The translations under genes and the position numbers were made by a program. The notes below the pieces were generated by a model. The model saw only the letters and a list, made by a program, of their open reading frames with translations. It searched no databases and was not told the DNA's origin. From NCBI RefSeq assembly GCF_000426825.1, contig NZ_AUGC01000009.1, positions 1 through 64,000 on the forward strand: 64,000 nucleotides of DNA, written 5' to 3'. Positions 8,959 through 17,473 of the stretch are shown in pieces. The stretch comes from Thermonema rossianum DSM 10300. Its GTDB lineage: Bacteria; Bacteroidota; Bacteroidia; Cytophagales; Thermonemataceae. The number at the start of each line of letters is the position of its first letter. The first letter of the stretch is position 1.

Positions 8959-9984
8959 ATGGATATATCGAAAAAAAAGCCGGCTTATCCCATTCAGGGC
9001 TTTTTGCGCAAATATTTGTGGCATTACGACCGGATTAGCCGTTTGCCACTGCACTACGACGACCTCTTGCGTTATAGCGAAAGCTTTCCGGTCATCGACC
9101 AGTTTGGCAATGACACACTCTGGGAAAGTGTCATTTATCCTTCGTATATGTACGAAGAGCTCAACCATAAATTGACCACCATCTATGCCATTTTGCGCAC
9201 CGACGGCGACATGGCTTTCAGCGAGCACCTGTCGGTGGACCGCATCGATTACTGCACCTTTGGCAATTCCAACCCCTTCCGCATTCGTATCATCAACCGC
9301 TACAACGACAACTACGATTATTTTTATGTAAAACGTGCCGACGCCTCGCGCATTTACGGCTTGGAACTGGAGCACTTGCTCTCGCCCAACCGTATCAATT
9401 TCTTGGTGTTTCGCGACACGCTCATAGAAGAACACATTGCCGGCATCCCGGGCGATGCCTTCATCAAACGCTACCTTGAGCGCCCCGAAACCAACCTGGT
9501 GCGGGTAGCCAAGGAATTTGTCAAGTTCAACGAGCGGTGTTTTGTGCGCCTCCTGGGCGATATGCGCGCCTACAACTATGTGGTGGACATCACACCCGAC
9601 TTCGACAACGAGCAGTACCGTATCCGTGCCATCGACTTCGACCAACAGTCTTATGAAGGGCGCTACCGCCTGTATCTGCCGCAGTTCTTCAAAGAAAACA
9701 ACCGCTTGGTGCAGCTCAGCCTGCAACTACTCAACGAACGCACCATCAAACAATATCAACAGGAAGAGCGCACTTTGATTGTGCGGCGCCTTAAAGCAGC
9801 CCGCTACCGCCTCAAAGACCTTATCGACTGCATGCGTGCCGATACGCTGGCGCCCCCCGAAAAGGTAGAGCAGCTCAAGCAAGAGTTGGCTGCCTACCAT
9901 CATGACCGCCGTTTTTTGGCATGCCGTAATATGGGCGACATCGTGCGCCAACAACTGCGCAATGCGCTTACACGCCTGCATTAG
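8959..9984 (+). CDS. conserved hypothetical protein with kinase-like motifs
   Basis: I do not recognise a named family for this 341-residue protein. It has the order of residues expected of the kinase/aminoglycoside-phosphotransferase fold. A candidate beta-3 lysine is K125 (YFYVKRAD). A possible hinge acidic pair is E157/E158 (LIEEHIAG). A catalytic-loop-like RLLGDMRAYNYVVD holds D201 and N206. A metal-binding-like AIDFDQ holds D226-F-D228. The C-terminus is a charged helical region. It starts 3 bases after trmH and is probably translated from the same transcript. The kinase idea is inference from four short motifs; no signal peptide or membrane segment is visible. Confidence 0.6.
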   Translation: MDISKKKPAYPIQGFLRKYLWHYDRISRLPLHYDDLLRYSESFPVIDQFGNDTLWESVIYPSYMYEELNHKLTTIYAILRTDGDMAFSEHLSVDRIDYCTFGNSNPFRIRIINRYNDNYDYFYVKRADASRIYGLELEHLLSPNRINFLVFRDTLIEEHIAGIPGDAFIKRYLERPETNLVRVAKEFVKFNERCFVRLLGDMRAYNYVVDITPDFDNEQYRIRAIDFDQQSYEGRYRLYLPQFFKENNRLVQLSLQLLNERTIKQYQQEERTLIVRRLKAARYRLKDLIDCMRADTLAPPEKVEQLKQELAAYHHDRRFLACRNMGDIVRQQLRNALTRLH

Positions 9985-10010
9985 GCAAACCTTATTTCCG
10001 GCAATGGGCT

Positions 10011-11165
10011 TTACTGAAGTGCTCTTTCTTGGGGCTTCGACACGGCCGCAGGCGGTCTTGCGGGTGTTTCGCGGGTGGTGTAAATCAGCAAAAAAGGCAG
10101 CACAAAAAACAACAACAACACAGCGACAAAGCCCAGCATGCGATGCTGTACGTGCAAGCGTCCCAAGCGGCTTACCATACGCACAATGCCTTCGCGTATG
10201 GGTTTCCATGGTGCCAGCAAGCACATGCCGCAAAGATTAAACAGCACATGCGTAAGGGCAATGGTAAGGGCTGCTTCGCCATGCCCCAATGATGCCAGCA
10301 AGGCGGTGAGCGTTGTGCCTATGTTGGCGCCCACAATAAGCCAAAAAGCGCGCCCCAGCGGAATGCGGTTCGAAGCCACAGCCGTTACTATCAGCGAGGT
10401 AGTTAATGAGCTCGACTGCACCAAGATGGTCAAAAACAAACCGGAAAGCAATGCACGCCAGGGTGTGCCGGTCAGCAGGTGTCCTACACGGTAAATCACC
10501 TGACGCTCCAAAAAACCTTTGAACATCAAGGAAAGCAGGCGGATAAAAGCAATCATCAACAAGAAAGCCAAGCCCAGCGCCACAAGCAAGGAGCCGCCAA
10601 CCCACCGCATCAACTGCTCGGCCAGGGGATGCACCACCCAGTGGTTCAGCCCTTGAAAAGCCCACCCACCGGTGATACCCGCCATTTGTTGTGCCAGCCA
10701 ATGTGCAGCCCCCGACAACACATGCCCGAAAAACTCCAAAGGAAACAACACAAGGGCAGTCAAGATGTTGAAAAGCATATGCAAGGCGCTACCACTCACT
10801 GCCCTGCGGAATTCTTTTTTCCGCATCACGTGCCCCAGCGTAACCAAAAAGCAGGTGAGCGTGGTGCCTATGTTGGCACCTATGATGACGGGCACCGCCT
10901 GTGCATAAGTGAGTGCGCCGGCTGCAGTCAGCGCCACCGTAATAGAGGTAATCGTAGAGCTGCTTTGCACCACTGCCGTGGCTAAAATACCCACAAACAG
11001 AGCTACAAAGGGGTTGTTTATCATTTGAAAAATGGCATGCACCGAAGCCTCGCCCTTTTGCTGCACCGCCACCACCATCAGTTCTATACCCACCAAAAAC
11101 AAACAAACTACAGCTGCAAAGGCGAGCGTGCGCCCTATGAGCTTTAGCCAAGGCCAATCTTTCAT
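10011..11165 (-). CDS. Na+/Pi cotransporter family protein (NptA-like)
   Basis: This 384-residue inner-membrane protein has two inverted copies of the Na/Pi-cotransporter repeat: VVQSSSTITSITVALTAAGAL ... VPVIIGANIGTTLT near residues 64-102, and LVQSSSLTTSLIVTAVASNRI ... FWLIVGANIGTTLT in the second half. The QSSS motifs are the substrate-coordinating signature of the family. About eight or nine hydrophobic segments are present. There is no PhoU domain at the C-terminus. It is convergent with the kinase-like gene, with 26 bases between them. A TAATTTTG -7-like box lies at 11201-11194. Confidence 0.92.
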   Translation of the reverse strand: MKDWPWLKLIGRTLAFAAVVCLFLVGIELMVVAVQQKGEASVHAIFQMINNPFVALFVGILATAVVQSSSTITSITVALTAAGALTYAQAVPVIIGANIGTTLTCFLVTLGHVMRKKEFRRAVSGSALHMLFNILTALVLFPLEFFGHVLSGAAHWLAQQMAGITGGWAFQGLNHWVVHPLAEQLMRWVGGSLLVALGLAFLLMIAFIRLLSLMFKGFLERQVIYRVGHLLTGTPWRALLSGLFLTILVQSSSLTTSLIVTAVASNRIPLGRAFWLIVGANIGTTLTALLASLGHGEAALTIALTHVLFNLCGMCLLAPWKPIREGIVRMVSRLGRLHVQHRMLGFVAVLLLFFVLPFLLIYTTRETPARPPAAVSKPQERALQ

Positions 11166-11279
11166 CGTAATTATCTATCGCATTCTAAGAGGGCAAAATT
11201 AGCTAATTCATTGATAACAAAGGCTGTATGTCCAAAATTTAATATACAGCTAATATTCCCTTAACATACAGGACCGGTA

Positions 11280-12314
11280 TCAAAGCATGGCCGACAATTC
11301 CTTCACCATCGCCACAAAGTAGCGCACACGCGCCGGGTCAGTATCCGGATACAAACCATGCCCCAAATTGGCAATATAACGCTGCTTGCCGGCAGCACTC
11401 AACACCTGTTCCACATATTGCTTGATGGCTGCTTCCGGAGCATACAAAGCGCAGGGGTCTAAGTTGCCCTGCAGCGTTTTTTGCTGCCCCACTTGTGCAC
11501 GCACTTGTGCCAGGTCCATGGTCCAATCCAAGCCTATCACTTGGCAATCGGTCTGCAGCAAGTCGGGCACTATATAGTGTGCCCCTTTGGCAAAAACGGT
11601 CACGGGCACTTCTTGTATAGCCTCACAAATGCGGCGGATATAAGGCAGTGCAAAGGCTCTGTATTGCTGCGGCGACAAAATGCCTGCCCACGAGTCGAAG
11701 AGTTGCACTAAGTCTGCACCTGCTTTTATTTGTGCTTTCAGGTAAGCCGTCGTTACACGTGTGATGGCATCCAGCAAGCGGTGGGCAAGCCCGGGCGCTT
11801 CGTAAAGCATGCGCTTGGCTACGGCGAAAGTCTTCGAACCTTGCCCTTCCACCATGTAGCAGAAGATAGTAAAGGGCGCACCGGCAAAGCCTATCAAGGG
11901 CACCCGCCCATTCAACTCTTTTTTGGTCAGGCGTATGGCCTCGAGCACGTAGCTTAGGGCGTCCTCTACTTCGGGCTCCTGCAAGCGCTCCAAGTCAGCC
12001 TCCGAGCGTATGGTGTTGGGAAAGAAAGGACCGCGCTTTTCTACCATCTCATAAGGGCAGCCCATTGCCTCGGGCACTACCAATATATCAGAAAAGATAA
12101 TGGCAGCATCTACCCCCAGCAAATCCACCGGCTGAATGGTTACTTCGGCAGCCAGCTCGGGCGTCTTTACCAACTCAATGAAGCCACTCAGGCGCTCACG
12201 CACCGCCCGGTATTCGGGCAGTACCCGCCCCGCCTGACGCATCAGCCACACAGGCACACGCTCCACCGCCTCGCCACGAGCGGCTCGCAACAACAAATCG
12301 TTCTTTAAAGCCAT
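11280..12314 (-). CDS. hemE: uroporphyrinogen decarboxylase
   Basis: This enzyme removes four carboxyl groups from uroporphyrinogen III to give coproporphyrinogen III in haem synthesis. I choose the ATG at 12314 (MALKND, 344 residues); a longer frame to 12350 adds 12 residues not typical of the family. The signatures [16 protein letters not shown] near the N-terminus and [17 protein letters not shown] in the middle are both present, as are the active-site Asp in [12 protein letters not shown] and the C-terminal [12 protein letters not shown] and [11 protein letters not shown] segments. No other haem gene is adjacent. It is divergent from grpE. Confidence 0.96.
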   Translation of the reverse strand: MALKNDLLLRAARGEAVERVPVWLMRQAGRVLPEYRAVRERLSGFIELVKTPELAAEVTIQPVDLLGVDAAIIFSDILVVPEAMGCPYEMVEKRGPFFPNTIRSEADLERLQEPEVEDALSYVLEAIRLTKKELNGRVPLIGFAGAPFTIFCYMVEGQGSKTFAVAKRMLYEAPGLAHRLLDAITRVTTAYLKAQIKAGADLVQLFDSWAGILSPQQYRAFALPYIRRICEAIQEVPVTVFAKGAHYIVPDLLQTDCQVIGLDWTMDLAQVRAQVGQQKTLQGNLDPCALYAPEAAIKQYVEQVLSAAGKQRYIANLGHGLYPDTDPARVRYFVAMVKELSAML

Positions 12315-12504
12315 AGACAATCCATCGGTTTTGGACACAATTTTACGCAATCTTTCTCTATATTTGCAGCCGACCTGTGTTTTTTACAAAACCTGCCATT
12401 TTGACACAATTTGACAGTTCGGCAAAAAAGTTGCAGTCTTAGGCAAAAGAAAATCACCCGCTTCCTTAACCAAGGGATAGCCAGACTACCAAAAAAACAA
12501 CACA

Positions 12505-12519
12505 AAAAGGAGGAATCCA
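12505..12519 (+). promoter_or_regulatory. strong Shine-Dalgarno of grpE
   Basis: The 15-mer ACAAAAAGGAGGAAT ends just before the grpE start codon. It contains AGGAGGA, nearly full complementarity to the 16S rRNA 3' end, which is uncommon in Bacteroidota. The same 15-mer precedes thioredoxin on the other strand at about 52.46 kb. Confidence 0.6.
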
Positions 12520-12522
12520 ACT

Positions 12523-13155
12523 ATGGCAAAAAATAAAAAGAACACCCATCATCCAAACGAAGAACCCATCAAACAATCATCGCAACAGCAACCCGAGCAA
12601 CAAACACACGATGAAGTAGTGGAAATACGGGAAGTGGAGGAAAAAGTGCCTTCACCCGAAGAAGTGGTGCAGGAAGCCGAAGCACACGCACAGGCACAAG
12701 CCGACAAAATAGCAGCTTTGGAAGCCGAAGTGGCAGAGTTGAAGGATAAGTATGTGCGCTTGTATGCCGACTTCGACAACTTCCGCAAGCGCACCAACAA
12801 AGAAAAGACCGAGTTTCTACAGCAAGCCAATGCCCAGCTGCTCAAAGATCTGCTGCCCATAGTCGATGACTTCGAGCGGGCACTGCAGGTCATGCAGCAA
12901 ACCGAAAGCAACGACAAAACCAAAGAAGGCATTGAGCTGATTTACAAAAAGCTGATGCGCACACTTGAAAAATATGGTGTAAAGCCATTGGAAACACCGG
13001 CCGGCACCGACTTCAATGCCGACCTGCACGAAGCCATTACGCAAGCCCCGGCCCCCAACGAAGAGCTGAAGGGCAAAATCATTGACACCATAGAAAAAGG
13101 ATACTATCTGCACGATAAAGTATTGCGTTTTGCAAAAGTGGTTGTAGGTAGCTAA
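12523..13155 (+). CDS. grpE: nucleotide exchange factor GrpE
   Basis: GrpE promotes ADP release from DnaK. The 210-residue protein has the usual layout: an acidic, Gln-rich disordered N-terminus (about residues 1-50), a long coiled coil ([34 protein letters not shown]) and the C-terminal beta domain ending [16 protein letters not shown]. dnaJ starts 26 bases downstream, so the two form a grpE-dnaJ heat-shock operon; dnaK is not in the window. The start is preceded by an unusually strong Shine-Dalgarno (AGGAGGA), identical in context to that of the thioredoxin gene at 52.4 kb. A TATATTTG box at 12359-12366 may be the promoter -7 element. Confidence 0.96.
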   Translation: MAKNKKNTHHPNEEPIKQSSQQQPEQQTHDEVVEIREVEEKVPSPEEVVQEAEAHAQAQADKIAALEAEVAELKDKYVRLYADFDNFRKRTNKEKTEFLQQANAQLLKDLLPIVDDFERALQVMQQTESNDKTKEGIELIYKKLMRTLEKYGVKPLETPAGTDFNADLHEAITQAPAPNEELKGKIIDTIEKGYYLHDKVLRFAKVVVGS

Positions 13156-13181
13156 ACTCCAGGCGAAAAGTAAACAAAACC

Positions 13182-14315
13182 ATGGCGAAAAGAGATTATT
13201 ACGAGGTGTTGGGGGTGAGCCGGACGGCCACGCAGGAAGAAATCAAAAAGGCTTATCGCAAGCTGGCCATCAAATACCACCCGGACAAAAATCCGGGCAA
13301 CCCCGAAGCAGAAGAGAAATTCAAAGAAGCAGCCGAAGCCTATGAAGTGCTGGGCAACCCCGAAAAGCGTCGCCGCTACGACCAATTTGGTCATGCGGGC
13401 GTCAATGGCGGTGCCGGCGGCTTCAGCAGTATGGAAGATATCTTTGAACGCTTCAGCAGTATTTTCAACGAAGGCGGCAGCCCCTTCGAAGCCTTCTTTG
13501 GCGGAGGTGGCGGACGTGGGCGCCGCCGGAAAGGAAGCAACCTGCGGGTGCGGCTGAAGCTGACCTTGCAAGAAATAGCCAAAGGGGTTGAAAAGAAAAT
13601 AAAAATCAGACGGGAAGTCAGCTGCGATGCCTGCCATGGCACCGGCGCCAAAGGGGGCACTGCTTTGCGCAGCTGCTCTACCTGTGGGGGCACCGGCCAA
13701 GTGCAGCGCGTCACCAATACCATCTTGGGGCAAATGATTACTTCATCTACCTGCCCTACCTGCCAAGGTGCCGGCAAAATTGTAGATGAGCGTTGCGAGG
13801 TATGCCATGGACAAGGCGTTACTCAAAAAGAAGAAACCATCAGCGTACGCATTCCGGCAGGGGCTGTGGGCGGCATGCAGCTGTCGATGCGCGGCAAAGG
13901 CAACTACCCACCGGGCGGGGGCACACCCGGCGACCTCATCATCCTCATTGACGAGGTGGAAGATGATGTGCTCAAGCGCGATGGCAACAATGTAGTGTAT
14001 GACCTTTATATTAGCTTCATAGATGCCGCCTTGGGCACCACCGTAGAAGTGCCTACCATCGACGGCGCCGTGAAAATCAAAATAGAGCCGGGCACCCAGA
14101 GTGGTAAAATCCTCCGTCTGCGTGGCAAAGGTATCCGCGACATCGACGGCTACCAAGGTGACCAGCTTATCCATGTGAACGTGTGGACCCCTAAATACCT
14201 TACCGACGAAGAGCGCAAAATACTCGAAAAGCTACGCCATTCGCCCAACTTCCAACCCAATCCCGATAAGCGGGAAAAAGGATTCTTCGATAAGATTCGC
14301 GAGTTTTTCAAGTAA
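13182..14315 (+). CDS. dnaJ: chaperone protein DnaJ
   Basis: This 377-residue co-chaperone stimulates DnaK ATPase activity and binds unfolded substrates. It has a J-domain with the HPD motif ([10 protein letters not shown]), a Gly/Phe-rich linker ([13 protein letters not shown] ... [13 protein letters not shown]), four CxxCxGxG zinc repeats ([32 protein letters not shown]) and the C-terminal substrate-binding domain ending [10 protein letters not shown]. It follows grpE by 26 bases. The last 204 bases of the gene are present a second time at 15671-15874 (98% identical), beyond a lipoprotein gene. Confidence 0.97.
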   Translation: MAKRDYYEVLGVSRTATQEEIKKAYRKLAIKYHPDKNPGNPEAEEKFKEAAEAYEVLGNPEKRRRYDQFGHAGVNGGAGGFSSMEDIFERFSSIFNEGGSPFEAFFGGGGGRGRRRKGSNLRVRLKLTLQEIAKGVEKKIKIRREVSCDACHGTGAKGGTALRSCSTCGGTGQVQRVTNTILGQMITSSTCPTCQGAGKIVDERCEVCHGQGVTQKEETISVRIPAGAVGGMQLSMRGKGNYPPGGGTPGDLIILIDEVEDDVLKRDGNNVVYDLYISFIDAALGTTVEVPTIDGAVKIKIEPGTQSGKILRLRGKGIRDIDGYQGDQLIHVNVWTPKYLTDEERKILEKLRHSPNFQPNPDKREKGFFDKIREFFK

Positions 14316-14337
14316 TGGCTACCGGATACAAAAACAG

Positions 14338-14378
14338 AAAGGCATCCTCTGCTGCCGGAAGGATGCCTTTTCTTTTTT
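14338..14378. terminator. terminator between dnaJ and the lipoprotein gene
   Basis: The stem GGCATCC/GGATGCC (14341-14347 with 14361-14367) is followed on the plus strand by TTTTCTTTTTT. On the minus strand it is followed by a TTTCTGTTTTT tract, so it may serve both converging genes. Confidence 0.75.
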
Positions 14379-14427
14379 CCTTTCAATACGTGAAGCCGTC
14401 TTTGGCGAGCCTCATCTGCTCCGGAAC

Positions 14428-15597
14428 CTACTTACCCTCCTGCCCTTCAATGCGGTACACCGTGAAACGGCTGCGGTTTTGCATCTCATCTTCTTCTGTG
14501 TCGTATTCCTGCACCAGCAGGTGCTTGCTGTCGAGCAGGCATACAGGCCTACCCAGCTCTTTGGATACTTTTAAAGTAGCAAGCACGCCCCTTTCCGGGT
14601 GAATAAACGCTACCCGGTGGTCGAGCCTTACATTAGGGGCGTTTACAGGAAACTCCGGATACTTATTATGAAAATCTTTTAACATTCGCTCATCTGCCGC
14701 TACTTTGTATATGCAAGCCAGTGTGTCATTTCCAAGGTACTGCAAATACTCTACCCTTGCGCTCAAATATTGATCTAAGGCAGGCGACACAACGCTTTCT
14801 TTTTGATTTATGGGATAAGCATATACTTTAAAGCCGGGTAATTCGAGCGGCAGCGCGCGCACCTTCTTTTTTTGCTTTAAGTCATAAACAAACAACAAGG
14901 GTTCATTGAAAGGCTGCACATAAGCATGACGGCAGCTTTCATCGACTGTCATGCGCAAATGAGTAGCATAATAGGAAGTCTCCTTTCCGGAAGAAAAGCG
15001 GCTTTCGGCTTCGGGGTTTTTACCCAAAAACTCAAAAGCTGCCTTGTTGCTTTGCAAGCTGTCAAGTATGATGATTGCCGGGCGTGGATTCAAATAAGAC
15101 TCCGAATCTGCAATATCGCCTGCTTCCATATGCAAGCCAATCATCTTTTCTTTGCAAAACACAGGGTCCATGATCTGCATAACCATCTGGCTGCTGCGTC
15201 GTGGCAAAGCTACATAGCGCAAAAACTTACCGTCCAAGCTGTAATATACAAGACTATTGAAAGTACTTACCACGACTGTGGTGTCATTATACACGGCTAT
15301 GTTGCGCCATATGTTGTAATACTCATCGAAATTGCTGCCCCGCCTCCGGAAACTATGCGTGGTCTTTTGGTTTAAATCGTAAATTACCACGTCGAAAACA
15401 AGCATGTTGCTCAATAACAACTTGCCTTTTTGGAAGCCCTGAAACGTCAAGTTGCTTCCTTGTATCTCAAAACTGTCTGTTTTCACAAGGCGCAGCTCAT
15501 CCTGCTGTTCGCTTGCCTGCTTGGCTTCCTGCTCCCGGCAAGCCCAAAAAGAAACAACGGGCAGCAAGCAAAAAATAAGTCGTAGCAATTTTTTCAT
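14428..15597 (-). CDS. putative lipoprotein, DUF4221-like (beta-propeller)
   Basis: This 389-residue protein starts with a lipoprotein signal peptide; the lipobox SFWAC puts the lipidated Cys near residue 20. The body has repeated hydrophobic/aromatic blocks (VFDVVIYDLNQKTTHSF, NSLVYYSLDGKFLRYV, LLFVYDLKQKKKVRAL) spaced as in six-bladed beta-propeller proteins of Bacteroidota. I think of DUF4221, but this is from memory of the pattern. The gene points against dnaJ and lies entirely between dnaJ and a duplicated dnaJ 3' fragment, suggesting it arrived with that rearrangement. A TATATTTG box (15642-15635) lies 38 bases before the start. Confidence 0.65.
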   Translation of the reverse strand: MKKLLRLIFCLLPVVSFWACREQEAKQASEQQDELRLVKTDSFEIQGSNLTFQGFQKGKLLLSNMLVFDVVIYDLNQKTTHSFRRRGSNFDEYYNIWRNIAVYNDTTVVVSTFNSLVYYSLDGKFLRYVALPRRSSQMVMQIMDPVFCKEKMIGLHMEAGDIADSESYLNPRPAIIILDSLQSNKAAFEFLGKNPEAESRFSSGKETSYYATHLRMTVDESCRHAYVQPFNEPLLFVYDLKQKKKVRALPLELPGFKVYAYPINQKESVVSPALDQYLSARVEYLQYLGNDTLACIYKVAADERMLKDFHNKYPEFPVNAPNVRLDHRVAFIHPERGVLATLKVSKELGRPVCLLDSKHLLVQEYDTEEDEMQNRSRFTVYRIEGQEGK

Positions 15598-15670
15598 GTT
15601 TGTTTAGCGTTTAAAATTTTTAAATACAACATACCAAATATAAAAAGGCAGCAGGAAAGTACATAAGGCT

Positions 15671-15874
15671 CTCCGTCTGCGTGGCAAAGGTATCCGCGAC
15701 ATCGACGGCTACCAAGGTGACCAGCTTATCCATGTGAACGTGTGGACCCCTAAACACCTTACCGACGAAGAGCGCAAAATGCTCGAAAAGCTACGCCATT
15801 CGCCCAACTTCCAACCCAATCCCGATAAGCGGGAAAAAGGATTCTTCGATAAGATTCGCAAGTTTTTTAAGTAA
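15671..15874 (+). pseudogene. duplicated 3' fragment of dnaJ
   Basis: These 204 bases match 14112-14315, the 3' end of dnaJ including the stop codon, with only four differences. Three change the protein (Tyr to His, Ile to Met, Glu to Lys) and one is silent (Phe). Similarity stops abruptly at both ends. The fragment has no start codon or ribosome site of its own and is followed by its own terminator at 15897. It is the only notable content of the 15598-16066 interval, which has no functional gene. Confidence 0.93.
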
Positions 15875-15895
15875 ACAAACATCTTGTACCATTAC

Positions 15896-15945
15896 ACAAA
15901 AAGCGCCCGTCTTTGGACAGGCGCTTTTGTTGTTTGTTTTTCTTC
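15896..15945 (+). terminator. terminator after the dnaJ fragment
   Basis: The stem AAAAGCGCC/GGCGCTTTT with a further GTC/GAC pairing is followed by a T-rich tract. It may be the ancestral dnaJ terminator left beyond the inserted segment. Confidence 0.7.
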
Positions 15946-16066
15946 ACCCCTCCTGATTTCACCGAAGGCATTTTATTTTTAAATCATCCAATTCTCCCCG
16001 GGCCGGTTTGGAAAACATGCATAAAATATTTTCGTTGATTACTTAAACGCAAAAGCTTTTACAATT

Positions 16067-17407
16067 ATGAAACAGCTATTTCTTTTTTTATGCACCTTAT
16101 GGGCGCTGACAGCACACACGCAGCCCTCTGTTTTCGACAAAGCCAAGCTGGACAGCCTGTTGCAGCACATAGCGGCACACAACAAAGGCATGTTCAGCCT
16201 TTCTATATTTCAAGACGGACAGGAAGTATATCGAAACAGTGTAGGTTATGCACAGCTCGAAGCCCAAAGCAAAGCCCATGCAGAAACAGTCTATGGCATA
16301 GGGTCCGTATCGAAAACCTTTACGGCCATCTTGACACTGCAACTGATAGAAGCCGGCAAGCTGCGGCTCGACACGCCCCTGTCCATCTTCTTCCCCTCCC
16401 TGCCCAATGCCGATGCCATCACCATAGAACATTTGCTTCGTCATAGAAGCGGTATTTTCAACATTACCAACGAAGCCGATTATGAAGTGTGGCGCAAAAA
16501 ACCCATGTCACAAGAAGCCATGCTTCGCAAAATAGCTGCCCATCCCCCACGGTTCACCCCCGGTGAGGCTTTCGAGTATTCGAACAGCAATTATATTTTG
16601 CTTTCCTACATTATAGAAAAAGTCACTCAAAAGAGCCTGCAACAAGTGCTGGATGAACAAATATGCAAGCCTTGCGGCTTGACACACACTTTTCTCGACC
16701 GGACATTTTATCCACAAGAGCAACGTGCCGCTTCCTATCACATGCAGCGCGGCGCGTGGGTGCGTGTAGAAGAAACACACCCATCGGTGCCTTTGGGTGC
16801 CGGCGGTCTTTACTCTACCCCCACCGACCTCAACCGTTTCCTCCATTGCTTGTTTGAAGGAAAATTGCTTGCCGACTCGATCCTGCAACACATGCTGACA
16901 CTGCAAGACCTCTATGGCATGGGCATCACCGTTTTCCCCTTTTATGAAAAAAAGGCTTACGGGCACACCGGCGGCATCGACGGCTTCCAGTCAACAGCTG
17001 CCTATTTCCCCGCTGAAAAAGTGGCAGTGGCTTTTACTGCCAATGCTTTGGACATGTCTATGAATGACATCCTTATTGGGGTATTGAGCATTTATTTCGG
17101 ACGCCCCTACCCATTCCCGGTGTTTCGTCCTAAAGTAGAAGTCAAAGAAAATGTGCTCCGCACTTATACGGGTACCTATGCAAGCGCGCAGCTGCCTTTA
17201 AAACTCACCGTTTTTCTAAAAGAAGGCACGCTTCATGCACAGGCTACCGGACAAGCCGCCTTTCCGTTGGAAGCCATTGCCGAAAATGTATTTGTTTTCG
17301 AAGCTGCCAAAGTAGAAATAGAGTTCACTACTGACGGGAAAAAGCTTATTTTACGCCAGCATGGGGGCGAATACGTCTTCCTGAAAGAAAACAATTCTGC
17401 GGAATAA
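16067..17407 (+). CDS. serine hydrolase, beta-lactamase class C/AmpC-like family
   Basis: This 446-residue exported protein has a signal peptide (KQLFLFLCTLWALTAHTQP) and the three motifs of the serine beta-lactamase/penicillin-binding fold: SVSK (catalytic Ser and Lys, in YGIGSVSKTFTAIL), YSN (FEYSNSNYILLSYIIEKV) and HTGG (YGHTGGIDGFQS). The C-terminal ~100 residues form an extra domain common in the wider family. The family includes D-aminopeptidases and esterases, so beta-lactamase activity should not be assumed. It is 66 bases upstream of crtI on the same strand. Confidence 0.88.
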   Translation: MKQLFLFLCTLWALTAHTQPSVFDKAKLDSLLQHIAAHNKGMFSLSIFQDGQEVYRNSVGYAQLEAQSKAHAETVYGIGSVSKTFTAILTLQLIEAGKLRLDTPLSIFFPSLPNADAITIEHLLRHRSGIFNITNEADYEVWRKKPMSQEAMLRKIAAHPPRFTPGEAFEYSNSNYILLSYIIEKVTQKSLQQVLDEQICKPCGLTHTFLDRTFYPQEQRAASYHMQRGAWVRVEETHPSVPLGAGGLYSTPTDLNRFLHCLFEGKLLADSILQHMLTLQDLYGMGITVFPFYEKKAYGHTGGIDGFQSTAAYFPAEKVAVAFTANALDMSMNDILIGVLSIYFGRPYPFPVFRPKVEVKENVLRTYTGTYASAQLPLKLTVFLKEGTLHAQATGQAAFPLEAIAENVFVFEAAKVEIEFTTDGKKLILRQHGGEYVFLKENNSAE

Positions 17408-17473
17408 CCTTGTGAACAACAAACATTCCGGCCATTTAGTGGTTAAAAACCAGATTAAAACAACCATCGATTC

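Noticed and set aside
16067-17407. Antibiotic-resistance beta-lactamase
   Set aside because: The motifs show the fold only; the family is mostly peptidases and esterases and there is no AmpR-type regulator next to it.
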